A stretch of 53,174 nucleotides of DNA from an uncultured Bacteroidota bacterium (GCA_903924075.1 CAIYAG010000241.1:1-53174), one strand, 5' to 3'. Shown: positions 25,916-35,353, numbered from the stretch's first letter. The notes: a model not told the origin generated them from the letters alone. Made by a program: numbers and translations.

Positions 25916-27082
25916 ATGAGCGAAAAGGTCTATATATTCGATACCACACTGCGCGACGGAGAGCAAGTACCTGGTTGTAAGTTAAATGCAACAGAAAAAC
26001 TGGAACTAGCCCTGAAACTCGAGGCTTTGGGTGTTGACATTATTGAAGCCGGTTTCCCTGTTTCTAGTCCGGGTGATTTCGACTCTGTTTCTCAGATCGC
26101 CAAAGTCATCAAAAATGCTACTGTTTGCGGATTGAGCCGTGCAGTTCAAAAAGATATTGAAGTAGCTGGTCAGGCATTGAAATTTGCCAAGCGTTCTCGG
26201 ATCCATACAGGAATCGGTACTTCTGATTTTCATATCAAGAGTAAATTCAATTCTAATAGAGAAGATATTCTGGGAAGAGCCATTCAGTGCGTGAAATGGG
26301 CTAGAAATTATACAGATGATGTTGAGTTCTATGCAGAAGATGCAGGCAGAACAGACAATGAATATTTAGCAAGAGTAGTTGAAGCCGTGATTAAGGCTGG
26401 GGCTACCGTTGTAAATATTCCAGATACCACCGGCTATTGCTTACCATACCAATACGGAGAGAAAATTGCTTATTTGGTGAACCATGTTCCCAATATTGAT
26501 AAAGCAATTCTTTCCTGCCATTGCCACAACGATTTGGGGTTAGCCACCGCTAACTCCATAGCTGGCGTTATTAGTGGTGCTCGTCAGATCGAGTGTACCA
26601 TTAATGGTTTAGGTGAACGCGCTGGTAACACTGCTTTAGAAGAAGTGGTGATGATCCTTCAATCACATAAAGACCTTGGTTTTTATACAAATGTTGACGC
26701 CAAACAATTGAATCCTTTGAGCCGCGAGGTTTCGGATATCATGCGGATGCCTGTTCAACCCAATAAAGCAATCGTAGGAGCAAATGCATTTTCTCATTCA
26801 TCTGGTATTCATCAGGATGGATTTTTGAAAGATGCACAAACATATGAGATCATAAATCCAGAAATAGTAGGTGCAGGAGAAAGTAAGATCGTGTTAACAG
26901 CACGAAGTGGAAGAAGCGCACTGGCACATCGTTTCCAGAAAATTGGTTACCAGTTTAATCGTAATGATATCGACTTTTTGTACGAAAAGTTTTTACAGGT
27001 TGCCGATCGAAAAAAGGAAGTGGAAGAGAGCGATTTGCAAATGCTAGCGCAGGCTTATAGCCCCGCGTTGGCCACTAACTAG
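25916..27082 (+). CDS. leuA: 2-isopropylmalate synthase, short form without regulatory domain
   Basis: Condenses acetyl-CoA with 2-oxoisovalerate in the first committed step of leucine synthesis. The DRE-TIM catalytic barrel is clear: [16 protein letters not shown] (residues 8-23), CGLSRA near 71, [15 protein letters not shown] near 201-215 and the [15 protein letters not shown] loop near 229-243. At 388 residues it ends after the linker region and lacks the roughly 120-residue C-terminal leucine-binding dimer domain of ~510-residue LeuA, so feedback inhibition by leucine may be absent. Citramalate or homocitrate synthase are alternatives. leuB, leuC and leuD are not in the window. A terminator separates it from the ilv leader. 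Confidence 0.85.
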   Translation: MSEKVYIFDTTLRDGEQVPGCKLNATEKLELALKLEALGVDIIEAGFPVSSPGDFDSVSQIAKVIKNATVCGLSRAVQKDIEVAGQALKFAKRSRIHTGIGTSDFHIKSKFNSNREDILGRAIQCVKWARNYTDDVEFYAEDAGRTDNEYLARVVEAVIKAGATVVNIPDTTGYCLPYQYGEKIAYLVNHVPNIDKAILSCHCHNDLGLATANSIAGVISGARQIECTINGLGERAGNTALEEVVMILQSHKDLGFYTNVDAKQLNPLSREVSDIMRMPVQPNKAIVGANAFSHSSGIHQDGFLKDAQTYEIINPEIVGAGESKIVLTARSGRSALAHRFQKIGYQFNRNDIDFLYEKFLQVADRKKEVEESDLQMLAQAYSPALATN

Positions 27083-27114
27083 GGTTTTCTCATAAGTATA
27101 GTTTTAGTTTTTAC

Positions 27115-27141
27115 GCGTGGCGCTTTTGCGCCGCGCTTTTT
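27115..27141 (+). terminator. Intrinsic terminator after leuA
   Basis: GCGTGGCGC (27115-27123) pairs with GCGCCGCGC (27128-27136) around TTTT, with one wobble, followed by five T. It separates leuA from the ilv leader and implies that the ilv genes have their own promoter. Confidence 0.88.
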
Positions 27142-27206
27142 AAGTCAATCCAAACCTTGATTATTGTAAGAAATAATATTTGAGGTTTTAATTAATAGCA
27201 GAGTTC

Positions 27207-27238
27207 TTTGTTTATTTCGGATGACAGTACTAAATTCG
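27207..27238 (+). promoter_or_regulatory. Candidate promoter of the ilv leader and operon
   Basis: TTTG (27207-27210) is 20 nt from TAAATTCG (27231-27238), one mismatch from TAnnTTTG. Transcription would start near 27242, giving the leader peptide a 5' region of only about 12 nt, as is usual for attenuator leaders in this type of promoter. It lies downstream of the leuA terminator. Confidence 0.6.
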
Positions 27239-27253
27239 CAATAATAACAGCCA

Positions 27254-27355
27254 ATGTTACAAAGCAAATTAAATAATGTCATTACCATTAGCACAGTCGT
27301 TACGATTGTGTTGGTCATTATTATTCCTGCTCTGAACGGAGGTTGCGCAATTTGA
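27254..27355 (+). CDS. ilvL: ilv operon leader peptide
   Basis: A 33-residue reading frame with no expected product function; its translation is the sensor. It contains 7 Ile, 5 Val and 4 Leu, plus 3 Thr. The densest run is residues 15-24, VVTIVLVIII, followed by Pro. From memory the E. coli ilv leader has the same VIIIP pattern, so this is either convergent or conserved design. It starts about 12 nt after a candidate promoter and ends 23 nt before a strong terminator that lies before ilvE. Scarcity of charged Ile/Val/Leu tRNA should stall the ribosome at residues 15-24. No Shine-Dalgarno sequence precedes the ATG, as expected in Bacteroidota. Confidence 0.85.
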   Translation: MLQSKLNNVITISTVVTIVLVIIIPALNGGCAI

Positions 27356-27378
27356 TAGTTACTTATAAACTAAATATA

Positions 27379-27414
27379 AAAGCCCCGCCTCGAAACAGGC
27401 GGGGCTTTGTTTTT
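27379..27414 (+). terminator. ilv attenuator terminator
   Basis: A perfect 12-bp stem, AAAGCCCCGCCT (27379-27390) with AGGCGGGGCTTT (27397-27408), a 6-nt loop CGAAAC, then GTTTTT. It lies 23 nt after the leader stop codon and 39 nt before the ilvE ATG, with no gene in between, so it acts on leader-initiated transcripts. I see only a weak competing pairing: GAGGT in the leader (27339-27343) with GCCTC (27387-27391). The antiterminator is therefore not established. Confidence 0.92.
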
Positions 27415-27453
27415 ACACACATCCGAAAATTAACTAAAGAACAAAAAAGCGTT

Positions 27454-28332
27454 ATGGCAAATTATTACAACGAAAACACGATCATCTATCTCGATGGCCA
27501 ATTTGTGAAAGCAGCTGAGTCGAAAATTGATTTATATAGTCAATCACTACACTATGGTTTCGCTGTTTTTGAAGGTATTCGTTCTTATAGAACAACAAAC
27601 GGCAGTACACAGATCTTCAAAGCGAAAGAACACTACGATCGTTTAAAACATTCTGCCGATTCATTAAGACTTCCCTACAATTATCAATCAGAAGAATTGA
27701 TCGAAGCAACTTATGAAGTATTAAAACAAAATAATTTACAGAACGCTTATATCCGCCCGCTAGTTTATGGAGCAGCGAACATGTCGTTCAACCTCAATAC
27801 TGAAGCACACTTAACCATTCAAGCTTGGGAAATGGGTGCATTCTTAGGAGATAAATTATTACGCATTGGGACATCAACATTTCAACGTCCCAATCCGAAA
27901 GGTTTTAAAATTACCGCGAAAGCTTCTGGTCATTATGTAAACAGCATCCTCGCTAGTTACGAAGCGAAAGACAGAGGCTATGATGAAGCATTATTGACAG
28001 ACATGAATGGTTATGTAGCAGAAGGCCCAGGTGCGAATATGTTTTTTGAAAAAGATGGCCAATTATTAACACCATCACTGGGAAATATATTACCGGGAAT
28101 TACTCGTGCAACCGTTTTAGATATCTGTAAAGACATGGGCATTGCTGTTGAAGAAAAATTCTTTACCAAAGAAGAAGTTTATGCTGCAGATGCTGCCTTT
28201 TTCTGTGGTACAGCTGCTGAGGTCATTGGCTGGGAAAGCCTTGATGGCATTGCGTTTAAGAAAGATTGGAACGATACATTAGGAAAAAAAGTACAGGACG
28301 CATATAAAGCATTAATTGTAGCGAATAAATAA
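27454..28332 (+). CDS. ilvE: Branched-chain amino acid aminotransferase
   Basis: A fold-type IV PLP enzyme for the last step of Ile, Val and Leu synthesis, using glutamate. I chose the ATG at 27454 (292 residues). A longer frame from a TTG at 27343 would read through the attenuator hairpin and encode a non-homologous extension. Landmarks are IYLDGQFV near residues 10-17, LHYGFAVFEGIRSY near 31-44, Lys156 in FKITAKASGHYVNS as the Schiff-base lysine, YDEALLTDMNGYVAEGPGANMFF near 173-195 and LPGITR near 214. It is the first structural gene after the attenuator and precedes ilvD by 23 nt. Confidence 0.97.
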   Translation: MANYYNENTIIYLDGQFVKAAESKIDLYSQSLHYGFAVFEGIRSYRTTNGSTQIFKAKEHYDRLKHSADSLRLPYNYQSEELIEATYEVLKQNNLQNAYIRPLVYGAANMSFNLNTEAHLTIQAWEMGAFLGDKLLRIGTSTFQRPNPKGFKITAKASGHYVNSILASYEAKDRGYDEALLTDMNGYVAEGPGANMFFEKDGQLLTPSLGNILPGITRATVLDICKDMGIAVEEKFFTKEEVYAADAAFFCGTAAEVIGWESLDGIAFKKDWNDTLGKKVQDAYKALIVANK

Positions 28333-28355
28333 TACGAATCGGAAATTAGAAGATC

Positions 28356-30035
28356 ATGGAATTAAACAAGTATAGCAAAACAATTACACTAGATGCCACA
28401 CAACCTGCTGCGCAGGCAATGTTCTATGGCATTGGTTTAACAGACGAGGATTTACAAAAAGCACAAGTAGGTGTAGTTAGTATGGGCTATGATGGCAATA
28501 CTTGCAATATGCACTTGAATGAGTTGGCTCAAAAAGTTAAGAAAGGAGTTTGGGAAAATAATTTAGTCGGCCTCATTTTCAACACCATCGGCGTAAGTGA
28601 TGGAATGAGTAATGGTACAGACGGGATGCGTTACTCTTTGGTGAGCAGAGATGTGATCGCAGATTCTATCGAAGCTGTTTGTGGCGCACAATATTATGAT
28701 GGTTTGATTGCCATCCCTGGTTGCGATAAAAATATGCCTGGCTCACTCATTGCAATGGGTCGATTAAATCGCCCTGCAATCATGGTTTATGGTGGAACCA
28801 TTGCTCCTGGTCATTATAAAGGTCAAGACCTAAATATTGTTTCAGCTTTTGAAGCACTTGGACAAAAGATCGCAGGCAATTTAAGTGAAACAGATTTCAA
28901 AGGAATTGTACAACATGCTTGCCCTGGTGCTGGGGCTTGTGGTGGTATGTATACTGCAAACACCATGGCTAGTGCTATTGAAGCATTGGGCATGAGTTTG
29001 CCTTTTTCATCTTCGAATCCTGCGTTGAGTGATGAAAAACAAAAAGAGTGTGAAGACGCAGGTGCAGCCATTAAATTATTACTGGAGAAAGATATCAAGC
29101 CAAGAGATATCATGACACGTAAAGCATTTGAAAATGCGATTACGCTGATCATGATCTTGGGCGGTTCTACAAATGCAGTATTGCACATGATCGCAATTGC
29201 AAAAAGTGTAGACGTTGAATTAACGCAAGATGATTTTCAAAAGATCAGCGATAAAACTCCTGTCTTAGCAGATTTCAAACCTAGTGGCAAATATCTAATG
29301 CAAGACCTTCACCAATATGGTGGTGTTCCTGCAGTAATGAAATACTTATTAAAGAAAGGATACTTACATGGCGATTGTTTAACCGTTACCGGAAAAACGA
29401 TTGCCGAGAATTTAGAAAATATGCCTGATCTGGACTTTGATCAGCAGAAAATAATTATGCCTCTTGAAGCACCATTAAAAGCTACTGGTCACTTACAGAT
29501 CTTATACGGCAACCTTGCTGAAAAAGGTTCTGTGGCAAAGATCAGTGGTAAAGAAGGTGAGAAATTCGTTGGGCCAGCTCGTGTATTCGATGGTGAACAA
29601 GAATTGATCAAAGGTATCAACAGTGGAAAAATCAAACACGGTGATGTGGTGGTGATCAAACACGTGGGGCCGAAAGGCGCACCAGGTATGCCTGAAATGT
29701 TGAAACCAACTTCAGCAATCATTGGTGCTGGTTTAGGTAAATCAGTTGCTTTAATTACTGATGGAAGATTTAGCGGTGGTACACATGGATTTGTGGTAGG
29801 TCATATTACACCTGAAGCATTTGTGGGTGGGTTGATCGGACTAGTAGAAGACGATGATATCATTGAACTAGATGCGGTGAACAATACCATTCACCTTCGA
29901 GTCAGTGATGAAATTATTGCTCAGCGTAGAGCAAATTGGAAACAACCTGCTTTAAAAGCAACCAAAGGTTTGTTATTCAAATACGCACAATGTGTGAAAG
30001 ATGCTTCAGAAGGTTGTGTAACCGACGAAGCCTAA
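28356..30035 (+). CDS. ilvD: Dihydroxy-acid dehydratase
   Basis: An iron-sulfur enzyme that dehydrates 2,3-dihydroxy-3-methylvalerate and 2,3-dihydroxyisovalerate to the 2-oxo acids of Ile and Val/Leu. At 559 residues it has the normal length. Cluster cysteines are visible in NTCNMHL near residue 48, GCDKNMPG near residue 121 and [20 protein letters not shown] near residues 188-207. The C-terminal half carries [11 protein letters not shown] near residue 440 and [16 protein letters not shown] near residue 469, both strongly conserved. It lies 23 nt after ilvE and 31 nt before ilvB in the operon controlled by the ilv attenuator. Confidence 0.98.
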   Translation: MELNKYSKTITLDATQPAAQAMFYGIGLTDEDLQKAQVGVVSMGYDGNTCNMHLNELAQKVKKGVWENNLVGLIFNTIGVSDGMSNGTDGMRYSLVSRDVIADSIEAVCGAQYYDGLIAIPGCDKNMPGSLIAMGRLNRPAIMVYGGTIAPGHYKGQDLNIVSAFEALGQKIAGNLSETDFKGIVQHACPGAGACGGMYTANTMASAIEALGMSLPFSSSNPALSDEKQKECEDAGAAIKLLLEKDIKPRDIMTRKAFENAITLIMILGGSTNAVLHMIAIAKSVDVELTQDDFQKISDKTPVLADFKPSGKYLMQDLHQYGGVPAVMKYLLKKGYLHGDCLTVTGKTIAENLENMPDLDFDQQKIIMPLEAPLKATGHLQILYGNLAEKGSVAKISGKEGEKFVGPARVFDGEQELIKGINSGKIKHGDVVVIKHVGPKGAPGMPEMLKPTSAIIGAGLGKSVALITDGRFSGGTHGFVVGHITPEAFVGGLIGLVEDDDIIELDAVNNTIHLRVSDEIIAQRRANWKQPALKATKGLLFKYAQCVKDASEGCVTDEA

Positions 30036-30066
30036 AATAATTCAGTTCAACAATCAATTTTTACTG

Positions 30067-31803
30067 ATGGAAACTTTAGAAGCAAAAAAAGAAACAACAG
30101 CAACAAAACAAACGCAAACAATTAACGGATCTCAAGCCGTTTTAGAAGCATTTGTAGCAGAAGGAGTGGATACCATATTCGGATATCCCGGCGGTGCGAT
30201 CATGCCGATTTATGATGCACTCTATGATTACCACGATAAACTAAAACATATCCTTGTGCGTCACGAACAAGGCGGCATTCATGCTGGTCAGGGATACGCG
30301 CGCGCTTCTGGAAGAGTGGGTGTAGTTTTTGGTACCAGCGGTCCGGGTGCTACTAACTTAGTTACCGGTTTAGCAGATGCCATGATCGATAGTACGCCAC
30401 TTGTGTGTATCACTGGTCAAGTATATGCTCACTTATTGGGTACCGATGCATTCCAAGAAATCGATGTGATCAATATCACTACACCTGTAACTAAATGGAA
30501 TTATCAGATCACTGATGCAACAGAAATTCCTGCTGTACTTGCAAAAGCCTTTTACATTGCAAAGACTGGACGCCCTGGTCCAGTGTTAATCGACATCACC
30601 AAGAACGCGCAATTACAAAATTTCGAATACGAAGGTTATACCCCTTGTACACATATTAGATCTTATCGCCCTAAACCAATTGTTCGTAAAGAATTCATTG
30701 CAGAAGCGGCAGCGTTGATCAATCAAGCTGAAAAGCCTTTCGTGATTTTTGGTCAAGGTGTGATTTTAGGAAAAGCAGAAAAAGAATTCAAAGCCTTTAT
30801 CGAAAAAGCGGGTCTTCCTGCGGCATGGACTGTAATGGGATTGAGTGCATTGGATTCAGACCATCCTTTGAATGTGGGTATGCTTGGTATGCATGGTAAC
30901 TACGGCCCAAATGTATTAACCAACGAATGCGATGTGTTGATCGCCATTGGTATGCGTTTCGATGATCGCGTTACTGGCAGATTAGATAAATATGCAAAAC
31001 AAGCTAAAGTAATTCATTTCGATATTGATCCATCTGAGATTGATAAGAACGTGAAAACTGCAGTAGGTGTTTGGGGCGATTGTAAAGAAACGTTACCGCT
31101 ATTAACCAAATTAATAGAAGAAAAACAACATACAGCATGGGTGAATAAATTTCACGAATACATGGCCGAAGAAGTGAAAGAAGTTATTCATGAAGAACTG
31201 AATCCAACAGATGATATTTTAACAATGGGCGAAGTAATTCGCAATTTGAATGAGTTAACTGGTGGTAATTCTATCATTGTAACTGATGTGGGTCAACACC
31301 AGATGGTTGCGTGCAGATATGCTAAATTCAATAAATCAAAAAGCAATATCACTTCTGGTGGTTTAGGTACCATGGGATTTGGTTTACCTGCATCTATCGG
31401 TGCTAAGTTTGGTGCCCCAGATCGTCAGGTCATTGCAATTATCGGTGATGGAGGTTTTCAAATGACGCTGCAAGAACTAGGCACCATTATGCAAAATGAT
31501 GTGGATGTAAAAATTCTGATCCTGAATAATCAATTCCTTGGAATGGTGCGTCAGTGGCAGCAATTGTTTAATGATAAGCGTTATTCATTTGTGGATATTG
31601 CTAGTCCAGATTATGTCACATTAGCTAAAGCTTACGGCATTGAAGGGCAGCGTATCAATCAACGTGAAGTTTTACGAGACGCGCTATCAACCATGTTGCA
31701 TCACAAAGGCTCTTATCTATTAGAAGTTATGGTGGGTAAAGAAAACAATGTGTTCCCAATGGTACCGCAAGGTTGTAGTGTAAGCGAAATCAGATTAAAG
31801 TAA
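30067..31803 (+). CDS. ilvB: Acetolactate synthase, large (catalytic) subunit
   Basis: A thiamine diphosphate enzyme that joins two pyruvates, or pyruvate and 2-oxobutyrate, in the first shared step of Val/Leu and Ile synthesis. At 578 residues it is complete. GYPGGAIMPIYDAL near residue 39, with RHEQGGIHAGQGYARASG near residue 61 containing the catalytic glutamate, GTSGPGATNLVTG near 87, and the cofactor motif GDGGFQMTLQELGT followed by NNQFLGMVRQWQ near residues 463-495 are all present. The N-terminal 15 residues are Thr/Lys-rich and variable. The regulatory subunit gene follows 37 nt downstream. Confidence 0.98.
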   Translation: METLEAKKETTATKQTQTINGSQAVLEAFVAEGVDTIFGYPGGAIMPIYDALYDYHDKLKHILVRHEQGGIHAGQGYARASGRVGVVFGTSGPGATNLVTGLADAMIDSTPLVCITGQVYAHLLGTDAFQEIDVINITTPVTKWNYQITDATEIPAVLAKAFYIAKTGRPGPVLIDITKNAQLQNFEYEGYTPCTHIRSYRPKPIVRKEFIAEAAALINQAEKPFVIFGQGVILGKAEKEFKAFIEKAGLPAAWTVMGLSALDSDHPLNVGMLGMHGNYGPNVLTNECDVLIAIGMRFDDRVTGRLDKYAKQAKVIHFDIDPSEIDKNVKTAVGVWGDCKETLPLLTKLIEEKQHTAWVNKFHEYMAEEVKEVIHEELNPTDDILTMGEVIRNLNELTGGNSIIVTDVGQHQMVACRYAKFNKSKSNITSGGLGTMGFGLPASIGAKFGAPDRQVIAIIGDGGFQMTLQELGTIMQNDVDVKILILNNQFLGMVRQWQQLFNDKRYSFVDIASPDYVTLAKAYGIEGQRINQREVLRDALSTMLHHKGSYLLEVMVGKENNVFPMVPQGCSVSEIRLK

Positions 31804-31840
31804 CAAATTCTATCATTAAAAATTCCCTCCGGGGTTGGCT

Positions 31841-32431
31841 ATGAATAAACAAGAATTTACCATCACCGTATACACCGAAAACCATATTGGTTTATTGGTT
31901 CGTATCGCTACGATGTTCTCTCGTAGAAAAATCAATATCGAAAGTTTAAATACCTCTCCTTCCGAAGCAGAAGGCATCCACCGTTTTACCATCGTGATCA
32001 ATGAGTTTGAAGAAGTGGTAAGAAAACTGGCTCGCCAAATTGAGAAACAAGTAGAAGTATTAAAAGCATATTACAATACGAACGATGAGATCGTTTGGCA
32101 GGAATTAGCATTGTATAAAGTATCAACCGACGAGATCGCTGAAAAAGCAAAAGTAGAAAGGTTGTTACGTGAGCATGGTGCTAGAGCAGTAGTGATCCGT
32201 AAAGACTATACCATTTTCGAAACAAGCGGACATAGAGAAGAAACAGATAAGCTGGTAGAGGTATTGGCTCCTTATGGATTAATAGAATTTGTAAGAAGTG
32301 CAAGGGTTGCGATCATTAAAGCTTCACATGGCTTCCACGAAAAATTAAGAGAGTTCGAAGAAGCAATGCCGGGCGAAGAACAAGTAGAAAACGAATTCCT
32401 GAATAAACAGGAAGGGATATTCACTATGTAG
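31841..32431 (+). CDS. ilvN: Acetolactate synthase, small (regulatory) subunit
   Basis: A 196-residue regulatory subunit that binds IlvB and gives valine feedback control. The N-terminal ACT domain (about residues 3-75) shows FTITVYTENHIGLLVRIATMF and the ESLNTSPSEAEGIHRFTIVI strand, and a second ACT-like domain of about 85 residues follows, so it is the longer IlvH-like type. I chose the ATG at 31841; a TTG two codons upstream is in frame but lies in a GC-rich hairpin-prone CCCTCCGGGG stretch. It lies between ilvB and ilvC. Confidence 0.96.
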   Translation: MNKQEFTITVYTENHIGLLVRIATMFSRRKINIESLNTSPSEAEGIHRFTIVINEFEEVVRKLARQIEKQVEVLKAYYNTNDEIVWQELALYKVSTDEIAEKAKVERLLREHGARAVVIRKDYTIFETSGHREETDKLVEVLAPYGLIEFVRSARVAIIKASHGFHEKLREFEEAMPGEEQVENEFLNKQEGIFTM

Positions 32432-32503
32432 TTTTAATCATCCATAAAAATATTCATCAACAAAACCAAGATCTCAAAGATTTAGGAAAACAAAACAAAA
32501 CAA

Positions 32504-33988
32504 ATGGGCAATTATTTTAACACACTATCACTAAGAGAAAAATTAAATCAATTAGGCGTTTGTGAATTCATGGACAAATCTGAATTTGCTGATGGCGTTG
32601 ATAAATTAAAAGGAAAGAAAATAGTGGTTGTTGGTTGTGGCGCACAGGGTTTGAACCAAGGTTTAAACTTACGCGACTCAGGTTTAGATGTTTCTTACAC
32701 TTTGCGTAAAGAAGCGATCGAAGCAAAACGTCAGTCATGGAAATCTGCAACTGAAAACAATTTCAAAGTAGGCACTTACGAAGAATTAATTCCTACTGCC
32801 GATCTAGTAATTAACCTAACTCCAGATAAACAGCATACTTCAGTAATCACTGCCATCATGCCTTTGATGAAACAAGGTGCTACGCTTTCTTATTCTCACG
32901 GTTTTAATATCGTAGAAGAAGGTATGCAAATCCGCAAGGATATCACTGTAATTATGGTGGCTCCAAAATGCCCGGGTTCTGAAGTTCGTGCAGAATATCA
33001 GCGTGGCTTTGGTGTACCTACTTTAATTGCAGTTCACCCAGAGAACGATCCAGAAGGAAAGGGTTGGGAATATGCAAAAGCATATTGCGCAGGTACTGGC
33101 GGACATAGAGCTGGAGTATTAAAATCCTCTTTCGTTGCAGAAGTGAAATCAGATCTAATGGGAGAGCAAACCATTCTTTGTGGTTTGTTACAAACAGGAT
33201 CTATTCTTTGCTTCGACAAAATGGTTGAGAAAGGAATTGATAAAGGATACGCTTCTAAATTAATTCAATACGGATGGGAAGTGGTGACCGAAGCTTTAAA
33301 ACAAGGCGGTATCACTGCCATGATGGATCGTTTATCGAATCCGGCAAAAGTAAAAGCATACGAATTGTCGGAAGAATTGAAAGACATTATGCGTACCCTA
33401 TTTCAAAAGCACCAAGACGATATCATGAGCGGAGAATTTTCTAAGACCATGATGGAAGACTGGGCTAATAACGATAAAAACTTATTGACGTGGAGAGCGG
33501 CAACAGGTGAAACTGCTTTTGAAAAAACACCAGCAGGCGATGTAAAAATTGCTGAGCAAGAATATTTCGACAATGGTTTATTGATGGTGGCTTTTGTTCG
33601 TGCCGGTGTTGAGTTGGCATTTGAAACAATGGTTGAATCTGGTATCAAAGAAGAATCAGCATACTATGAATCATTACACGAAACACCATTGATCGCAAAC
33701 ACCATCGCTCGTAAAAAATTATTCGAAATGAACCGTGTCATTTCTGATACGGCTGAATATGGTTGTTATTTATTTGATCATGCATGTAAGCCATTGTTGG
33801 CCGATTTCATGAAGAAAATTGATACTGATGTGATCGGTAAAAATTTCAACGCTGGCATTGATGCGGGTGTTGACAATAAAGTGATCATTGCAGTAAACGA
33901 GGTTTTACGTTTCCACCCAGTTGAAATTGTGGGAGCTGAATTGCGTAGTGCAATGACTGATATGAAAACAATTAGTACTGTAGCATAA
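32504..33988 (+). CDS. ilvC: Ketol-acid reductoisomerase, class II (long form)
   Basis: An NADPH- and Mg-dependent enzyme that isomerises and reduces acetolactate or acetohydroxybutyrate. At 494 residues it is the long class II form with a duplicated helical domain, like the E. coli enzyme, not the ~340-residue class I. The nucleotide-binding segment is [21 protein letters not shown] (about residues 41-61), with [12 protein letters not shown] near 70 likely reading the NADP phosphate. Metal and catalytic carboxylates lie in [14 protein letters not shown] near residue 213. It sits between ilvN and ilvA. The 72-nt gap before it, the widest among the ilv structural genes, holds nothing I recognise. 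Confidence 0.97.
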   Translation: MGNYFNTLSLREKLNQLGVCEFMDKSEFADGVDKLKGKKIVVVGCGAQGLNQGLNLRDSGLDVSYTLRKEAIEAKRQSWKSATENNFKVGTYEELIPTADLVINLTPDKQHTSVITAIMPLMKQGATLSYSHGFNIVEEGMQIRKDITVIMVAPKCPGSEVRAEYQRGFGVPTLIAVHPENDPEGKGWEYAKAYCAGTGGHRAGVLKSSFVAEVKSDLMGEQTILCGLLQTGSILCFDKMVEKGIDKGYASKLIQYGWEVVTEALKQGGITAMMDRLSNPAKVKAYELSEELKDIMRTLFQKHQDDIMSGEFSKTMMEDWANNDKNLLTWRAATGETAFEKTPAGDVKIAEQEYFDNGLLMVAFVRAGVELAFETMVESGIKEESAYYESLHETPLIANTIARKKLFEMNRVISDTAEYGCYLFDHACKPLLADFMKKIDTDVIGKNFNAGIDAGVDNKVIIAVNEVLRFHPVEIVGAELRSAMTDMKTISTVA

Positions 33989-34002
33989 TAATTGCAGATT
34001 TT

Positions 34003-34095
34003 AAAGTCGGGCCCAAACCTATGATAACATTGCAAACCAATATCAATTCTGAAAAGGATGAGCAAGTAATTGCCAATGGGTTTGGGCTTGACTTT
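34003..34095 (+). promoter_or_regulatory. Long complementary arms flanking the ilvA start codon
   Basis: AAAGTCGGGCCCAAACC (34003-34019) can pair along its whole 17 nt with GGTTTGGGCTTGACTTT (34079-34095), using 15 Watson-Crick pairs and two G-U pairs. The 5' arm ends two nt before the ATG, and the 3' arm lies in codons 20-25. The 59-nt loop would hold the start codon and first 19 codons. In mRNA this should restrict ribosome entry. No T run follows, so it is not a terminator. The function is inferred from position only. Confidence 0.6.
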
Positions 34096-35313
34096 AGTGC
34101 TGCAGTAATCAGATTGAAGGGTGTGATCAATAGAACACCATTGTCTTACAATCATAACCTTTCAAGAAAATACCAATGCGATGTGTTTTTAAAAAGGGAA
34201 GACCTTCAAATTGTTCGTTCTTATAAATTAAGGGGTGCTTATAATATGATGAGTGCCTTGTCAAAAGACATTCTTTCAAAAGGTGTAGTATGCGCCAGCG
34301 CCGGAAACCATGCACAAGGTTTTGCCTACAGTTGCAAAAAATTAAAAACAAAGGGCGTTGTATTTATGCCCATCATCACTCCAAATCAAAAAGTAAGTCA
34401 GACCAAAATGTTTGGCGAAGATTTTATTGAGGTCAAACTAGTTGGAGATACTTTTGATGATTGTGCAATTGCAGCAAAGAAATATACTGAAGAAAATGAA
34501 ATGACATTCATCCCACCATTTGATGATTTGAGGATCATTGAAGGACAGGCAACGGTTGGGGTTGAAATATTAGAAGATGCTTCAGATATTGATTTTGTAT
34601 TTGTGCCTATTGGTGGAGGCGGACTAAGCGCGGGTGTGGGTGCCTATTTTAAAACATTCTCTCCAAAAACAAAGATCATCGGACTGGAGCCAGAAGGTGC
34701 ACCTTCTATGAAAGAGGCATTAAAAGCTGGGCATCCAGTTGTGCTAGACGAAATAGAACGATTTGTAGATGGTGCTGCTGTAAAACGGGTTGGCGATATC
34801 CCATTTAAAATTTGTAAAGAAGTTTTAGATGATATGCACTTAGTTAATGAAGGGCATATTTGTTCGTCGATCTTAAAATTATACAACGAAGACGCCATTG
34901 TGGTTGAACCCGCTGGCGCTTTGTCGATCGCTGCATTGGATGATTATGCAGAAACTATCAAAGGAAAAAAAGTGGTTTGTATTGTAAGTGGTGGCAATAA
35001 TGATATCGACAGAATGCAGGAGATCAAAGAAAGATCACTGCAGTTTGAAGGATTGAAACACTATTTTTTAATTCGATTCGCACAACGGCCCGGTGCTTTA
35101 AAAGAATTTGTGAACCATGTACTTGGTCCGGATGACGACATTACCAGATTCGAATACATGCAAAAGCATAATAAGGAAACTGGGCCAGCCTTAGTGGGTG
35201 TAGAATTAAAAGCGCGTGGGGATTATGATGTACTGGTGGCTAATATGAAGCGGTATCATATCAATTTCACAGAACTCAACAAAAACGATAATATTTTCGG
35301 CTATCTGGTTTAG
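34021..35313 (+). CDS. ilvA: Threonine ammonia-lyase (threonine deaminase)
   Basis: Converts threonine to 2-oxobutyrate, the committed step of isoleucine synthesis. The PLP fold-type II signature RSYKLRGAYN holds Lys69; ASAGNHAQGFA lies near residue 91 and the cofactor phosphate loop PIGGGGLSAGV near residue 195. At 430 residues it has one C-terminal ACT-like domain (about 335-430, FLIRFAQRPGALKEFVNHVL), shorter than the two-domain E. coli enzyme but normal for the TIGR02079 group. It is the last ilv gene and stands next to the thr operon, whose product it consumes. The start codon is inside a predicted hairpin that may limit its translation. Confidence 0.95.
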   Translation: MITLQTNINSEKDEQVIANGFGLDFSAAVIRLKGVINRTPLSYNHNLSRKYQCDVFLKREDLQIVRSYKLRGAYNMMSALSKDILSKGVVCASAGNHAQGFAYSCKKLKTKGVVFMPIITPNQKVSQTKMFGEDFIEVKLVGDTFDDCAIAAKKYTEENEMTFIPPFDDLRIIEGQATVGVEILEDASDIDFVFVPIGGGGLSAGVGAYFKTFSPKTKIIGLEPEGAPSMKEALKAGHPVVLDEIERFVDGAAVKRVGDIPFKICKEVLDDMHLVNEGHICSSILKLYNEDAIVVEPAGALSIAALDDYAETIKGKKVVCIVSGGNNDIDRMQEIKERSLQFEGLKHYFLIRFAQRPGALKEFVNHVLGPDDDITRFEYMQKHNKETGPALVGVELKARGDYDVLVANMKRYHINFTELNKNDNIFGYLV

Positions 35314-35337
35314 AATAGAGAATAATAATTATCTTAG
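35304..35337 (+). promoter_or_regulatory. Possible promoter of the thr leader and operon
   Basis: TATCTTAG (35330-35337) is one mismatch from TAnnTTTG. A poor -33 candidate, TCTG (35304-35307), lies 22 nt upstream, overlapping the end of ilvA. Transcription would start near 35341, about 12 nt before the leader ATG. It is weaker than the ilv promoter, so read-through from ilvA may matter. Confidence 0.4.
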
Positions 35338-35353
35338 CAACTCGAGATTGAAA

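Noticed and set aside
27343-27453. N-terminal extension of IlvE from a TTG start
   Set aside because: It runs through the leader end and the attenuator hairpin, and the conserved IlvE sequence begins at the ATG at 27454.
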